Shown piece by piece: positions 49,701-61,700 of a DNA stretch of 64,000 nt. The translations under genes and the position numbers were made by a program. Source of the stretch: Tachypleus tridentatus (lineage: Eukaryota > Arthropoda > Merostomata > Xiphosura > Limulidae); contig NC_134834.1 in assembly GCF_004210375.1 (NCBI RefSeq), positions 9,608,922-9,672,921 of the forward strand, in the 5' to 3' direction. The notes beneath the pieces were generated by a model that saw only the letters and a program-made list of their open reading frames with translations, was not told where the DNA came from and made no database searches. Position 1 is the stretch's first letter; each line of letters starts with the position of its first letter.

Positions 49701-52700
49701 AATATTCATGAGTTTCAAAATGGCGGATTTTGAAAGTGTAACTAAATTATCGCTGAGAACTAAGCTTGCACGTGACAATGTTGTTCCTTCAAAAGGAATT
49801 TTAGAATAAAAATAGACAAAACATCAGTATAAGTTCCAATTTTTGGAACTATAGGTCTTAATAAATAGCGCCCCCAAGTGGCACAGTGGGATCTTGGCGC
49901 TATAAGCCGGGTTTTGATACCCGTGATGGGCAAATCACCGATAGCTCATTGTGTAGTTCATTACACTATGTAATAAAATTTTTGCTTTTTCTTGTTCCTG
50001 GGCAAAAAGTGTTATTTCCCAATTGGTTATGCCTAAAGTAAATGGAAAAGACCTAATCAAACTTTGCTTTTGTTACCTGGGTGATGAAATTTTCAAATTT
50101 ATCCATTTTTCCAGAACATTCCAGGTAGATTCAGTGGTGAGTAGCTGATAGAAAAATTTCTCGAACTTACAAGAACTTTCTAGAATGTTGTAGAACGTAC
50201 GAGTATTTTCAAGAACCTTTTAGAATTTTCTAGAACTTTCCATACTAATATATATACAGGGGCTCACCACTCACCACTTCAGTTTAATTATAGCTGGCTA
50301 AGTGAACACATAGATCTATGCAAGGAGGCTTTACCAAGTTTCCCTGTCATCTTTACCTTTGGGACAGCAGGGACACCGCAGCGCACTACAACAGGAAGCA
50401 CTGGCCATAACGGACCGAGTTCTCTGTGGAGAGGCACAATGTCAAGTGTGAGCCACTAGTGGACCTCCAGAAGGTGTTGTTCTTAACATTGCACAAAAAA
50501 TTGGGTCTTATGAAACAATTTGTCACAGCTCTTGATAAGGAATCTAGAGCTTTCAAGTACCTTCGAGACTTCTTCCCTAAGCTGTATGAGGCAAAGTTCA
50601 AAGCTGGTGTCTTCGTTGGACCACAAATAAAGAAGATCCTGGAGTGCACAGACTTCCCCAAGAAGCTCAGTAGGAAGGAAACAAAAGCTTGGGGCAGCTT
50701 TGTCGCAGTGGTTCAGGGCTTCTTGGGCAATCACAAGGCCGAAAATTATGTGGAACTGGTTGAGGTTCTGGTGAAGAACTACGGCAAAATGGGCTGCAGG
50801 ATGTCCCTGAAAGTCCATATCCTTAATGCTCATCTTGATAAATTCAAGGAGCACATGGGGGCATACTCAGAGGAGCAAGGTGAGCGTTTCCACCAAGATA
50901 TACTGGACTTTGAACGCCGCTACCAAGGGGCGTATAATGAAAACATGATGGGAGACAATATTTAGGGACTGATACGTGGAAGTGATTTACATTACAGTCA
51001 CAAATCTCGAAAAACTACTCACTTCTAAACATGTTTGTATAACTTTAGTATAAATACGTGTAAATCTTGATCCATATGTTGTTTTATTCAGACCTTATGT
51101 AAATGAAAATGTGCAAATTTGTCCGTTTTTACATAGAAAATAGGTGAATTTCTAAATTTGATTATCCAGGTCACAGAAGCAAAGTTTAAAGGGAATAATG
51201 GCCATTTCCTGTACTTTTACAACATAAGCAAATAACACACACTATTCATGAACAAAATTTGTGTTACATAGTGTTATGTAACCTAGTATGTTTCTTATAA
51301 AACAAACCTGCAGTGAGAAAATATCCTAACGGTGAGAATGAAGCCACTTTATCAAAATAAACAGACCTGGTGAAAGTTTAGACCTTAAAATATAGGAGTA
51401 TAAAAACATTGCTACTGAATGATACGTTCTGTACTATAAATATAACAATAACTGAGCAATTAAAATTATTATAAACTTAACCAAAATGTAATTATCTACT
51501 TTCTGTTTTCTATTGAATATTTTTATATTCAAATTTGTGATCATAATAAACCATAGAAAAAGAACCATATAATCCATAGCGCTGGTGGTGTTTTAGACGG
51601 TTACATACCATAATTATAACTGTTAATATCTGTATCATATCATACTATAAATTGTTCAGTTTTTTTATAGGCTTAATTACCAAATGAAATACAATGTTAT
51701 GCTTTGTGCAATGAATTTTTTATTTATTTATCTTGTTTTAAGTTTTTTTGTGATTTCGTTAACGTTTGTTATTCGCAGTGAATTTGCCAAAGAGAGAGAA
51801 AGGGTTGAAAATCGACAAGCGTTTCTGAAACTTAGACGGGAACAACAACTGGAGAGAGAACTCAATGGTTATGTTGAATGGATATGTAAAGCAGGTATTT
51901 TAATTAATTATTTTTGTAGTTGCTGATTAATTCGGCCCGGCATGGCCAGATGGGTTAAGGCGTTCGACTCGTAATCTGAGGGTCGCGGGTTCGAATCCCC
52001 GTCACGCCAAACATGCTCGCCCTTTCAGCCGTGGGGGCGTTATAATGTGACGGTCAATCCCACTATTCGTTGGTAAAAGAGTAGCCCAAGAGTTTGCGGT
52101 GGGTGGTGATGACTAGCTGCCTTCCCTCTAGTCTTACACTGCTAAATTAGGGACCGCTAACGCAGATAGCCCTCGTGAAATTCTGAACAAACCAAACTTA
52201 AACTACATTCGTTTTGAACCACATATAATCACCCTGTATTTAACATTTTCTGAACAACTTTTGCTGATTTCTGATTGGTTACTTTTAAGTCGTGGTCTCG
52301 TGGTTTAACACAGCTTCACAGAACTTTATTTTGTTTACTTTTTTTACTGTGTGGCTTAGCTTGTTTGTATGTTTGTTTTGAATTTCGCACAAAGCTACTC
52401 GAGGGCTATCAGTGCTAGCCGTCCCTAATTTAGCAGTGTAAGACTAGAGGGAAGGCAGCTAGTCATCACCACCCACCGCCAACTCTTGGGCTACTCTTTT
52501 ACCATCGAATAGTGGGATTGACCGTAACATAATAACACCCCCACGGCTGAAATAACAAGCATGTTTGACGCGACAGGGTTGCGAACCCGCGACCCTCAGA
52601 TTACGAGTCGCACGCCTTAACACGCTTGGCCATGCCGGGCCCATAGTGTAGCTTAGCGAAAAATAATAATAAAAAAATTATTTGTCGAAATAAGGCGACA

Positions 52701-55700
52701 CCTACTTCTTGGAATGTGAAGAACCAGTCTTACTGAACCATCCTACTTTGGTCACATGAAATAAGAAGGGTTCATCGACTCCTCTCGTCTAGACAATTAA
52801 ATGTTACCAAAACTTAAACCAAATAGTAAAAAATTGTATTGGATTTTTCTGTGGCTTGTAACGTGTCTAAGTAAGTTTTCGAATATTTATGGATTTTTCT
52901 GATGTTAAAATAAATATAACATACTTAGTCAAATAACGCTCACTGTGATTGTTTCAGGTTGATTAAACTGGCCAATCAGAAACTCCGTACCAAAAGTGAA
53001 ATTATTATAAGACGCTTTATCAAATAACGCTCACCATGATTGCTTCAGGTTGATTAAACTGGCCAATCAGAAACTCCGTATCAAAAGTTTGTTTGTTTGT
53101 TTTTTCTCTTCAAGAACATGCCAGTTGGATCATAAATTAATAAAAAATTTTAAGTTAAGTGATCTAACTAAGTCAGACATTACTGAGTTTTACCGCTAAC
53201 TGTATTTACAATACATCACTATGCATATTTAGGCTATGTTTTACGAGCTAAGTGTCCACGTGCGATTCTAAGTCGCATGAAATTTTAAACCCCACCACCT
53301 TCAAGCATAGTCGTAATTGTTATTTATTCATTTGATGCGGTGTGAGACTGCGCAAAGAGTTACAAAAGACTGTAATAATAATGTGGTCCAACAGTACACG
53401 TATTTAAGGTACGGATCTATATTAGCAATCGTTACATGCGTTACGTAATAATATCATTGAACTACATGAGGGTTGCAGAAAAAGTGAAACCTGAAATTTA
53501 CGCACTTTTGTATGACCAAATAAATGTCTGTTATGTCCTCCTGATGCAGGCCCAGTGGACTTGTGGCTTGATTGATTATTTTAATATGTGTTAAGTCCTC
53601 CTGATGCAGGCCCAATGGACTTGTGGCTTTATTGACTATATTAACATGTGTTAAATCCTCCTGATGCAGGTCCAATGAACTCGTGCCTTGATTGATTGCA
53701 TTAACATGCGTTAAGTCCTCCTGATGCATGTCCAATGGACTCGTGCCTTGATTGATTGCATTAACATGAGTTAAGTTCTTCTGATGCATGTTCAGTGGAC
53801 TTGTTTCTTGATTGCTTGCACTAACATGCGTTAAGTTCTCCTGATGCATGCCCAGTGGACTTGTCTTAATTGATTGCATTAACATGCGTTAAGTCCTCCT
53901 GATGCAGGCCCAATGGACTTGTGGCTTGATTGATTATTTTAATATGTGTTAAGTCCTCCTGATGCAGGCCCAATGGACTTGTGGCTTTATTGACTATATT
54001 AACATGTGTTAAATCCTCCTGATGCAGGTCCAATGAACTCGTGCCTTGATTGATTGCATTAACATGCGTTAAGTCCTCCTGATGCATGTCCAATGGACTC
54101 GTGCCTTGATTGATTGCATTAACATGAGTTAAGTTCTTCTGATGCATGTTCAGTGGACTTGTTTCTTGATTGCTTGCACTAACATGCGTTAAGTTCTCCT
54201 GATGCATGCCCAGTGGACTTGTCTTAATTGATTGCATTAACATGCGTTAAGTCCTCCTGATGCAGGCCAAATGGACACGTGCCTTGATTGATTGCATTAA
54301 CATGCGTTTATTTCTCGTGATGCAGGTCCAATGCACTTATGCCTTGATTGACTACATTAAGATGCGTTAAGTCCTCCTGATGCAGGTCCAATGGACTAGT
54401 GCCTTGATCGATTAAATAAGTATCCATCAAGTTCTGCTGATATTGTTCCAGTAAACTTGTCTCTTAGTAACAGTTTGTAATCATCTCCATCAGATTAAAT
54501 ACGAACGACAATATAAGTAGTTCCAAGAGCAGTGCATGACCAAGATGAATGCTCTGTTTTATACTGACTCGAAGTGTAATCTGGAGTCCGTTGCTGTTTC
54601 AAGCGCCAGGCAGTGTGAGTTTTCCACTTTCCTGAAGGGTTTTGAAGGGATAACTATTCAAAATGTTAAGCTGTTGGTTTTATTTCGTTTATCCCTCGAT
54701 TTGACAATGGTAAGTCTACGAACTTACGACGCTAAAATCTAGAGTTCGATTCTCCGCGTTGGACAAAGCAGATACGTTTTTCCAGCCATAAAAATATCAC
54801 AGCAGTATTTTATTGGCTTATATATTAATTTCATTCCAGTAACTTGCGTTGTTTAACTGTTGTATTCTTTTTGACGTCCTATAAAACGAAACGAACTTGT
54901 CAGGGGTTTAGTTTAGAGAGACAGAGGTTTGATGAATTCTCTCCCCAACAAGGGAGGTCAGGAACGTTGTAGATCCTCCTTGTCCCCGCTCATGGAAGAT
55001 TATTTACTTTTACGTTTTCCTGTATTTTGAGTTGACTTGTTTAAGGTGACGAAGTGAGGCAGTATGAAAAGGAGGGTGAGACACGAGGGAAGTAGGCCAG
55101 GCCGGGGCCCGTAGTCCGAACAGCAGGAGAGACGAAACAATATAAACTAAAACGGCATGATTATGGGCCGGATATTGCCTTGACTGGGATCTTAAGATCC
55201 AATGCCTGATATTTGGATATGGGGCGAAACGGGAGTGCTACACGTTTCTCAGTAACGTTTTAAAGACAGTACAACGAAACGGTAGTGCTATACGTTTCTC
55301 AGTAACGTTTTAAAGGCAGTACAACGAAACGGTAGTTCTATACGTTTTTCAGTAACGTTTTAAAGATAGTACAACGAAACGGTAGTGCTATACGTTTCTC
55401 AGGACCGTTTTAAAGACAGTACAACGAAACGGTAGTGCTATACGTTTCTCAGGACCGTTTTAAAGACAGTACAACGAAACGGTAGTGCTATACGTTTCTC
55501 AGGACCGTTTTTAAGACAGTACAACGAAACGGTAGTGCTATACGTTTCTCAGTAACGTTTTAAAGACAGTACAACGAAACGTAAAGCTAGTCCGGTTTCT
55601 GATAAAAGGTACTTTCTTTAAGATTTATTAACAACAAATGTTTAAACCTTGAATAGAATGAGAAGTTTCTGCAGTAATCCTCATTGGGTAATAAAAAATG

Positions 55701-58700
55701 TGTAAACTTGCCTGCGGTGTTAGTACCATGTGCGCATCTTCCAGTTTTCCTTACATCTGTGAAGACGGTTTAATAACTTGTGTTTGTTTACTTTTCCAGA
55801 AGAAGTAATATTAGCAGAAGAAGGAACCACAGAAGAAGAGAAGTTACACATTATTGAAGGTGGGTTTGTTTCAATCTTCTGCTGTTATTGTGTATCCAAA
55901 GATTTTCTAGTGGATCAAAACTACGGTAGCCATGTTTGTTTTCGAAGTTTCTGACGATTGGGCCTGACATTATATTGTGGTTAGGGCGCTCGACTCTTAA
56001 TCTGCGGGTTCGAATCCTTGTCACCGAGTAATGCTAGTCCTTTCAGCCAGTCAATCCCACTATTCGTTGGTAAAAGAGTAGTCCAGAAAGTTGGCGATAG
56101 GTGGGGTTGATTGGCTGCTTTCCCTCTAACCTATCGCTGCTAATTTAAAGATGGCTGACCGTCAAGTAACTTTGCCTTAATTCATAAACAAATTGTTCTG
56201 ACGACCGAGAGAGTACTGAACCGTAATTTTGGACTGCACAGTGCGTACTCTAAACAAATAGATGCGTTTCTTCTAGTGCTCTTTAAAGCTTTAAAATGAA
56301 AATTAAATAAACTCTGAAGTTAACATAATCACAAAGATAAACATGGAATTTCAAACCTACCCTAATTTTGAGATTTGAAACTGTTAACCCTAAAAATATC
56401 TATGGTGTCCAAATTTTGTTCTCTTTTTAAACACATTTTTCTAAACTATTTATGAGCCCAGATGTTGCCTTCTAGTGACACAGCAGTGAGGCTGAGGATG
56501 CCTCCTGGTGACACAGTAGTGAGGCCGAGGATGCCTCCTGGTGACACAGCAGTGAGGCTGTAGATTTGTCTTGTAGATTTGAACTTAATAACAAACAAAA
56601 CAAATTTTTTGTAGTTCGATGAAATCGCCATTAAAAGGTTAATGATAATATATGAGTAACAAATAAAAAAATGACCACAGTTAAACCATTTAAATAATAC
56701 TGAAGTCCTTTATGAATTTTACATAAAACATATTTATCTGATCCAATTCTCTGGTCACATTTTTACACTGAGTGTCAAATCAGTAGGTAGACCACACTTG
56801 TATTGAACGGTATGCAAACAAGTCCATAAGTTGAAGGTGTTACGTCTTACAATTTATCTTGGACGAGTTTCCGATTTATTATGTTACGATTTCAAATCGT
56901 CCCGACATGGCCAGGTGGTTAAGGCACTCGACTCGTAATCCGAGGATTCGAATCCCTCTCACACCAAACATTCTCGCCCTTCAGCCGTGAAGGAGTTATA
57001 ATGTTACGGTCAATCCCACTATTCGTTCGTACAAAAGTAGCCCAAGAGTTGGCGATGGATGATGATGACCAACTGCCTTCCCTCTAGTCTTACACTGCTA
57101 AATTAGGGACGGCTAACGCAAATAGCCCTCGTGTAGCTTTGCGCGAAATTCAAAACAAACAAACGATTTCAAGTAGCCGGGAATGTTAATTTTAATTTAG
57201 AAGATAATTGAATGTCAGTGTTTGTCAAATCTAAGATATTTGCCAACGAGATTGATACATGCAGTTTTCTTTCTTAACGCAAATGTATTTTAATATACAA
57301 ACAACAATACAATTTATAATAACAGTTATTACAAATATTGGTTTACATACAAAAGTTTTACAAACAATACCTAGTATTATATCTGGTCTGGAACTGAATA
57401 TCTTATGCATGATCCAGACTTACAATGAGTAAATTCATTTTGACTTTACACCGTTACACGCTAGTAAGCTTGGTTGGCTTCACGCCGTTTACAAGCTGAC
57501 TTTTTACCAACGAAGCTATTAGATATCCTTGTAGATATACTGACGTCCGAAGTTAATTCACTGAAGTCTGTAATGTTGAAAATCTTTAAACGTTCCTAGT
57601 CAAAAATCTGTAGTCTTCCTGTTAGTTAGCGTTTATCACAGTTATAGCTTCTGAGACATGTACCATACTGACTGAATGAGACATGTACCATACTGACTGA
57701 ATGAGACATGTACTATACTGACTGAATGAGACATGTACTATACTGACTGAATGAGACATGTACTATGCTGACTGTATGAGACATGTACTATACTGACTGT
57801 ATGAGACATGTACTATACTGACTGTATGAGACATGTACTATACTGACTGTATGAGACATGTACTATACTGACTGTATGAGACTTGTACTATACTGACTGT
57901 AGCGATGAAACAATATTCTCTTCTGTCTATTGAAGCGTCTATTTAAAAACTCATTAGGCGAGATTTTGAAATGTTCAATGATATTCGAAGACATGCTAGT
58001 ATTTTCTCAGAATGACTTATTGATTCTTACTCTCGAGAATGTTCTACAAATTTAGAGCGCAGACGAGAGTTGCGCAATACACTTTTAACAATATACGTTA
58101 CATGCATCGAACTGAAACAAACGCAGATAGTGAAATAAATGCATAACAATAAATCCGTTACAAGGGTTAAATCCCTTACAGAGCGAGCCTTTCTTTTAAA
58201 AACAAAATTGTAATTATCTTTCAGCACGTGGAAAAGCAGAAGCCAAGCGGAAGAAGTTACAAAGTATTCTTGGGAAGAGCACATCTGAAGAGGAGAAGGA
58301 AACCGAAGAAGAAGGTAACGCTTCGTGGCCTAAAACAAAGATTTACAAATAAGATCTCAGTAGTTTTGTTTCTCTAAGAAAATCTCTGAGACTAAAATGA
58401 TAGGTTAATGGACATATCATTGTTACTGAGTTGATTCCACGTGATTCACGTATAATAAGTTTTTATTTCTTATTATTAAGTAAAAAAAGATCGAATTCAA
58501 TTTATCTCATCTTTCACTATGAAAGGAATAAAAACGGTTTTCAGAGACTTTGACTTTTGACATTAAGGACTGGTTGCTATTTTAGTAATTCATGGCGGAT
58601 TACGTGAACTGTAAGCAATCGAAGTCGAAAATATTAAATAACTATACTTGGCGTGGTAAGCTTTTCTCAAAATTTCTATTTTTATGCTCAGCAGATAGCC

Positions 58701-61700
58701 CGATGTGGCTTTACTATAAAAAAACACCCATAAACATCTATTTTTATGTTGTAAAAACAAATCCTTTATAATTTATGTTTTTCTGAGTGTTTAAGTCCAG
58801 AACTAAAGTCATTGACGTGTTTCTAAATAATTCACCTTGAGTTAGTTGTTGTTGTTTTTGAATTAAGTACAAAGCTACACAATGGGCTATATGTGCTCTG
58901 CCCACCACTGGTATCGAAACCCGGATTTTAGCGTTGTAAGTCCGCAGACATACCGCTGAGCCACTGGGGGACTCCTTCAGGTAGTAAATATTTTAAACAG
59001 GTGATTTGTCAACTATAAAAAGAAACATTGTTCAGGTTTTTTTAAAAGTACTGACTTCGTTTAATTTTCACTTTCAATGTTTCTAATTAAAATTATGAAT
59101 AAAAGCCCCACTCTTCTTCTGTCATCTGACCCCCCGTGACGTCTGTGAATTCACGCTTCTAAAACCCGGGTTTTATTGCAAAGAATGAATGTATCATTCA
59201 TTCAAAATAATGAAGTCAAACTTCTGTCATCTAATAACTGGTAATTAGAAGATGTAAGTGTTACAAGTTACTTTTTACAACAAACCAGCGTTAAACTTTG
59301 TGATGTATTGGTCTTCATCAGACCAGTATTAAACTTTGTGATATGTTGGTCTGCATCAGATCAGTATCAAACTTTGTGATGTGTTGGTCTGCATCAGATC
59401 AGTATCAAACTTTGTGATGTGTTGGTCTGCATCAGATCAGTATCAAACTTTGTGATGTGTTGGTCTGCATCAGACCAGTATCAAACTTTGTGATGTGTTG
59501 GTCTGCATCAGATTAGTATCAAACTTTGTGATGTATTAGTCTGCATCAGATCAGTATCAAACTTTGTGATGTGTTGGTCTGCATCAGATCAGTATCAAAC
59601 TTTGTGATGTGTTGGTCTGCATCAGATCAGTATCAAACTTTGTGATGTGTTGGTCTGCATCAGATCAGTATCAAACTTTGTGATGTGTTGGTCTGCATCA
59701 GATCAGTATCAAACTTTGTGATGTGTTAGTCTACATCAGATCAGTATCAAACTTTGTGATGTATTAGTCTGCATCAGATCAGTATCAAACTTTGTGATGT
59801 GTTGGTCTGTATCAAATCAGTATCAAACTTTGTGATGTATTGGACTGTATCAGGTCAATATCAAACTTTGTGATGTGTTGGTCTGCATCAGATCAGTATC
59901 AAACTTTGTGATGTGTTGGTCTGCATCAGATCAGTATCAAACTTTGTGATGTGTTGGTCTGCATCAGATCAGTATCAAACTTTGTGATGTATTAGTCTGC
60001 ATCAGATCAGTATCAAACTTTGTGATGTGTTGGTCTACATCAGATCAGTATCAAACTTTGTGATGTGTTGGTCTGCATCAGATCAGTATCAAACTTTGTG
60101 ATGTGTTGGTCTGCATCAGATCAGTATCAAACTTTGTGATGTATTAGTCTGCATCAGATCAGTATCAAACTTTGTGATGTTTGGTGAAAATGTAATTTTG
60201 ATAACTTATTTTTATTTTTGAGCTTTTTTTGGCTGCTAGTAGTACTGTCAGTGCAATACGCTTGTGTTGCCCTCTACTGAGAACGTGATCAATTGGTGTT
60301 TAAAATCACTGGTTATTTTGGTTAGGTTATTTAAAGTACATACCTTAAAAACATGTGATTTTGGAAATTATTAAATAATCACAATATGCTAGAAAAACTT
60401 CGTGGAAATGAATCACGTGTTGGAGTTATAAGAATAATTACTTATTCTGATGTCAATACACGTATTAATAATTGTCTTTGTTTAGAAATATTACTTACGT
60501 GCTATTATATTATTTTGAAACATCACTTACATTTTACTATATTTCTCTTGCACATCAAATATTTTTGATTCTCCACTTGTCTCTGAGTTATCCTCGTTTC
60601 ATGGAGCACCATCCCTCATCAGTAACTAACAACATCATACTTATAATGTTATGGAAAGTTAGGACTTTCGCTACTGGTAAGTCCTATTTTCGGACTGTGG
60701 ATTCCAACGTCTTCCTAGTCTCGTTGTTTAGTTTCTGTAGTGCACATTCGTGTATGAAAGACTTTTTAATACTTGGAAATAAACAACCTCACAACACCAA
60801 TCATTTGTTTTTCGTTAACTGGACACTCAACGTTTCGCTTCATAGCTTCCTCAGAAGCATTCCACTAAACCACAAACCGAAACTGAAACTACAAAGCTAC
60901 GAATGGGTTCAAATATAACTTGGACATTCAACGTTTCGCTTCATAGCTACTTCAGAAGCGTTCCACTAAACCACAAACCGAAACTGAAAGTACAAAGCTA
61001 CTAATGAGTTCAAATATAACTTGAACATTCAACGTTTCGCTTCATAGCTTATTCAGAAGCGTTCCACTAAACTACAAACCGAAACTTTGAATGTCCAGTT
61101 AACGAGAAACAAACATTTGGTGTAAGGTTGTTTATATCAAGACGTCTTTCTAAACTGTCTTATTTTCCATTTTGATGTCTTAGTTACTTTTCTCTGCCAG
61201 AAATACCAAGAAATTGTTGAGAATGTCTTATTTAAATATCGGAACAAACATACACACAGTGGCTCAGCTGAAAGTTTGAGAGCTTACAAACTAAAATAAT
61301 GATATAACACTAAAATAACTTATTGTGTATTTCTATGCTTCACAACTAATGACACAAACAGAGGTCAGTGACCCAAATTTATAAGATTTAAAACATCCAA
61401 AGTAAAACTCGGCTTTATTGATTTCAGATCAAGTGAATTTCTCGGTAAATTTTTTCCCTTCACAAGAAACCTTAGATATAAAACAAAATATGACATCACT
61501 GTTACTATTTGATTTTTATTACTGTTAATAACTACAACTATTGTAATTGGAAATATATAATGTTTAAAGCCAAAGCATAATTATTTAGGATTATAGAAAT
61601 AGGATTTAAAAATCATAAAAATAGGCTTAACATTTATTTCTTTATTTCTTATTGGAGTATATTTTTTTGGTCATTACAAGAGTTTCTCATACAATAAAAA

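Larger units (their letters stand above)
49992..51255 (+). mobile_element. Decayed element with imperfect inverted ends, about 1.26 kb
   Basis: Left end: TTGTTCCTGGGCAAAAAGTG, TTATTTCCC, later AACTTTGCTTTTGTTACCTG near 50070. The right end, reverse-complemented, reads TTGTTCATGAATAGTGTGTG, TTATTTGC, later AACTTTGCTTCTGTGACCTG. By eye the inverted repeats extend about 120 bp (49992-50115 and 51135-51255) at modest identity with small gaps. Inside are a heat-shock-like promoter (50108-50284) and a stop-broken reading frame (50320-51026). This looks like a defective copy of an autonomous DNA transposon or similar element. I do not know its superfamily. Confidence 0.65.
48280..51778. other. Intron 7 of CaV2
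   Basis: 3499 bp. The stretch 48280-49868 is AT-rich and I recognise nothing in it. A SINE B copy (49869) and a decayed inverted-repeat element with a heat-shock-like promoter (49992-51255) follow. 51256-51778 is again unremarkable, ending in acceptor TTATTCGCAG. Confidence 0.85.
51895..55799. other. Intron 8 of CaV2
   Basis: 3905 bp, weak donor GTATTT, acceptor CTTTTCCAG. It holds an inverted SINE A pair, a duplicated segment of about 90 bp, a 60-bp array with a 358-bp higher-order copy, a GC-richer unexplained segment and a 50-bp array. Confidence 0.88.
55860..58224. other. Intron 9 of CaV2
   Basis: 2365 bp, donor GTGGGT and acceptor TTATCTTTCAG. It holds two SINE A copies, a 33-bp three-copy repeat and a 25-bp array. 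56191-56465, 56566-56899 and 57168-57650 are AT-rich with nothing recognised. Confidence 0.88.

Noticed and set aside
50386-50854. Minus-strand frames of 91 and 123 codons
   Set aside because: Antisense of the [13 protein letters not shown] family remnant, which clearly reads on plus.
51933-52010. Functional tRNA gene (Thr-CGT-like)
   Set aside because: The tRNA-like head has mismatches and always continues into the same SINE body and tail; no free-standing tRNA was seen.
53454-54243. Minus-strand frames of 143 and 125 codons with a 20-residue repeat
   Set aside because: Generated by a 60-bp minisatellite; the two proteins are the same because of the 358-bp block copy.
60386-60918. Plus frames of 60 and 148 codons
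   Set aside because: The longer one ends in the 101-bp repeat cluster and neither shows a known domain; AT-rich chance frames.
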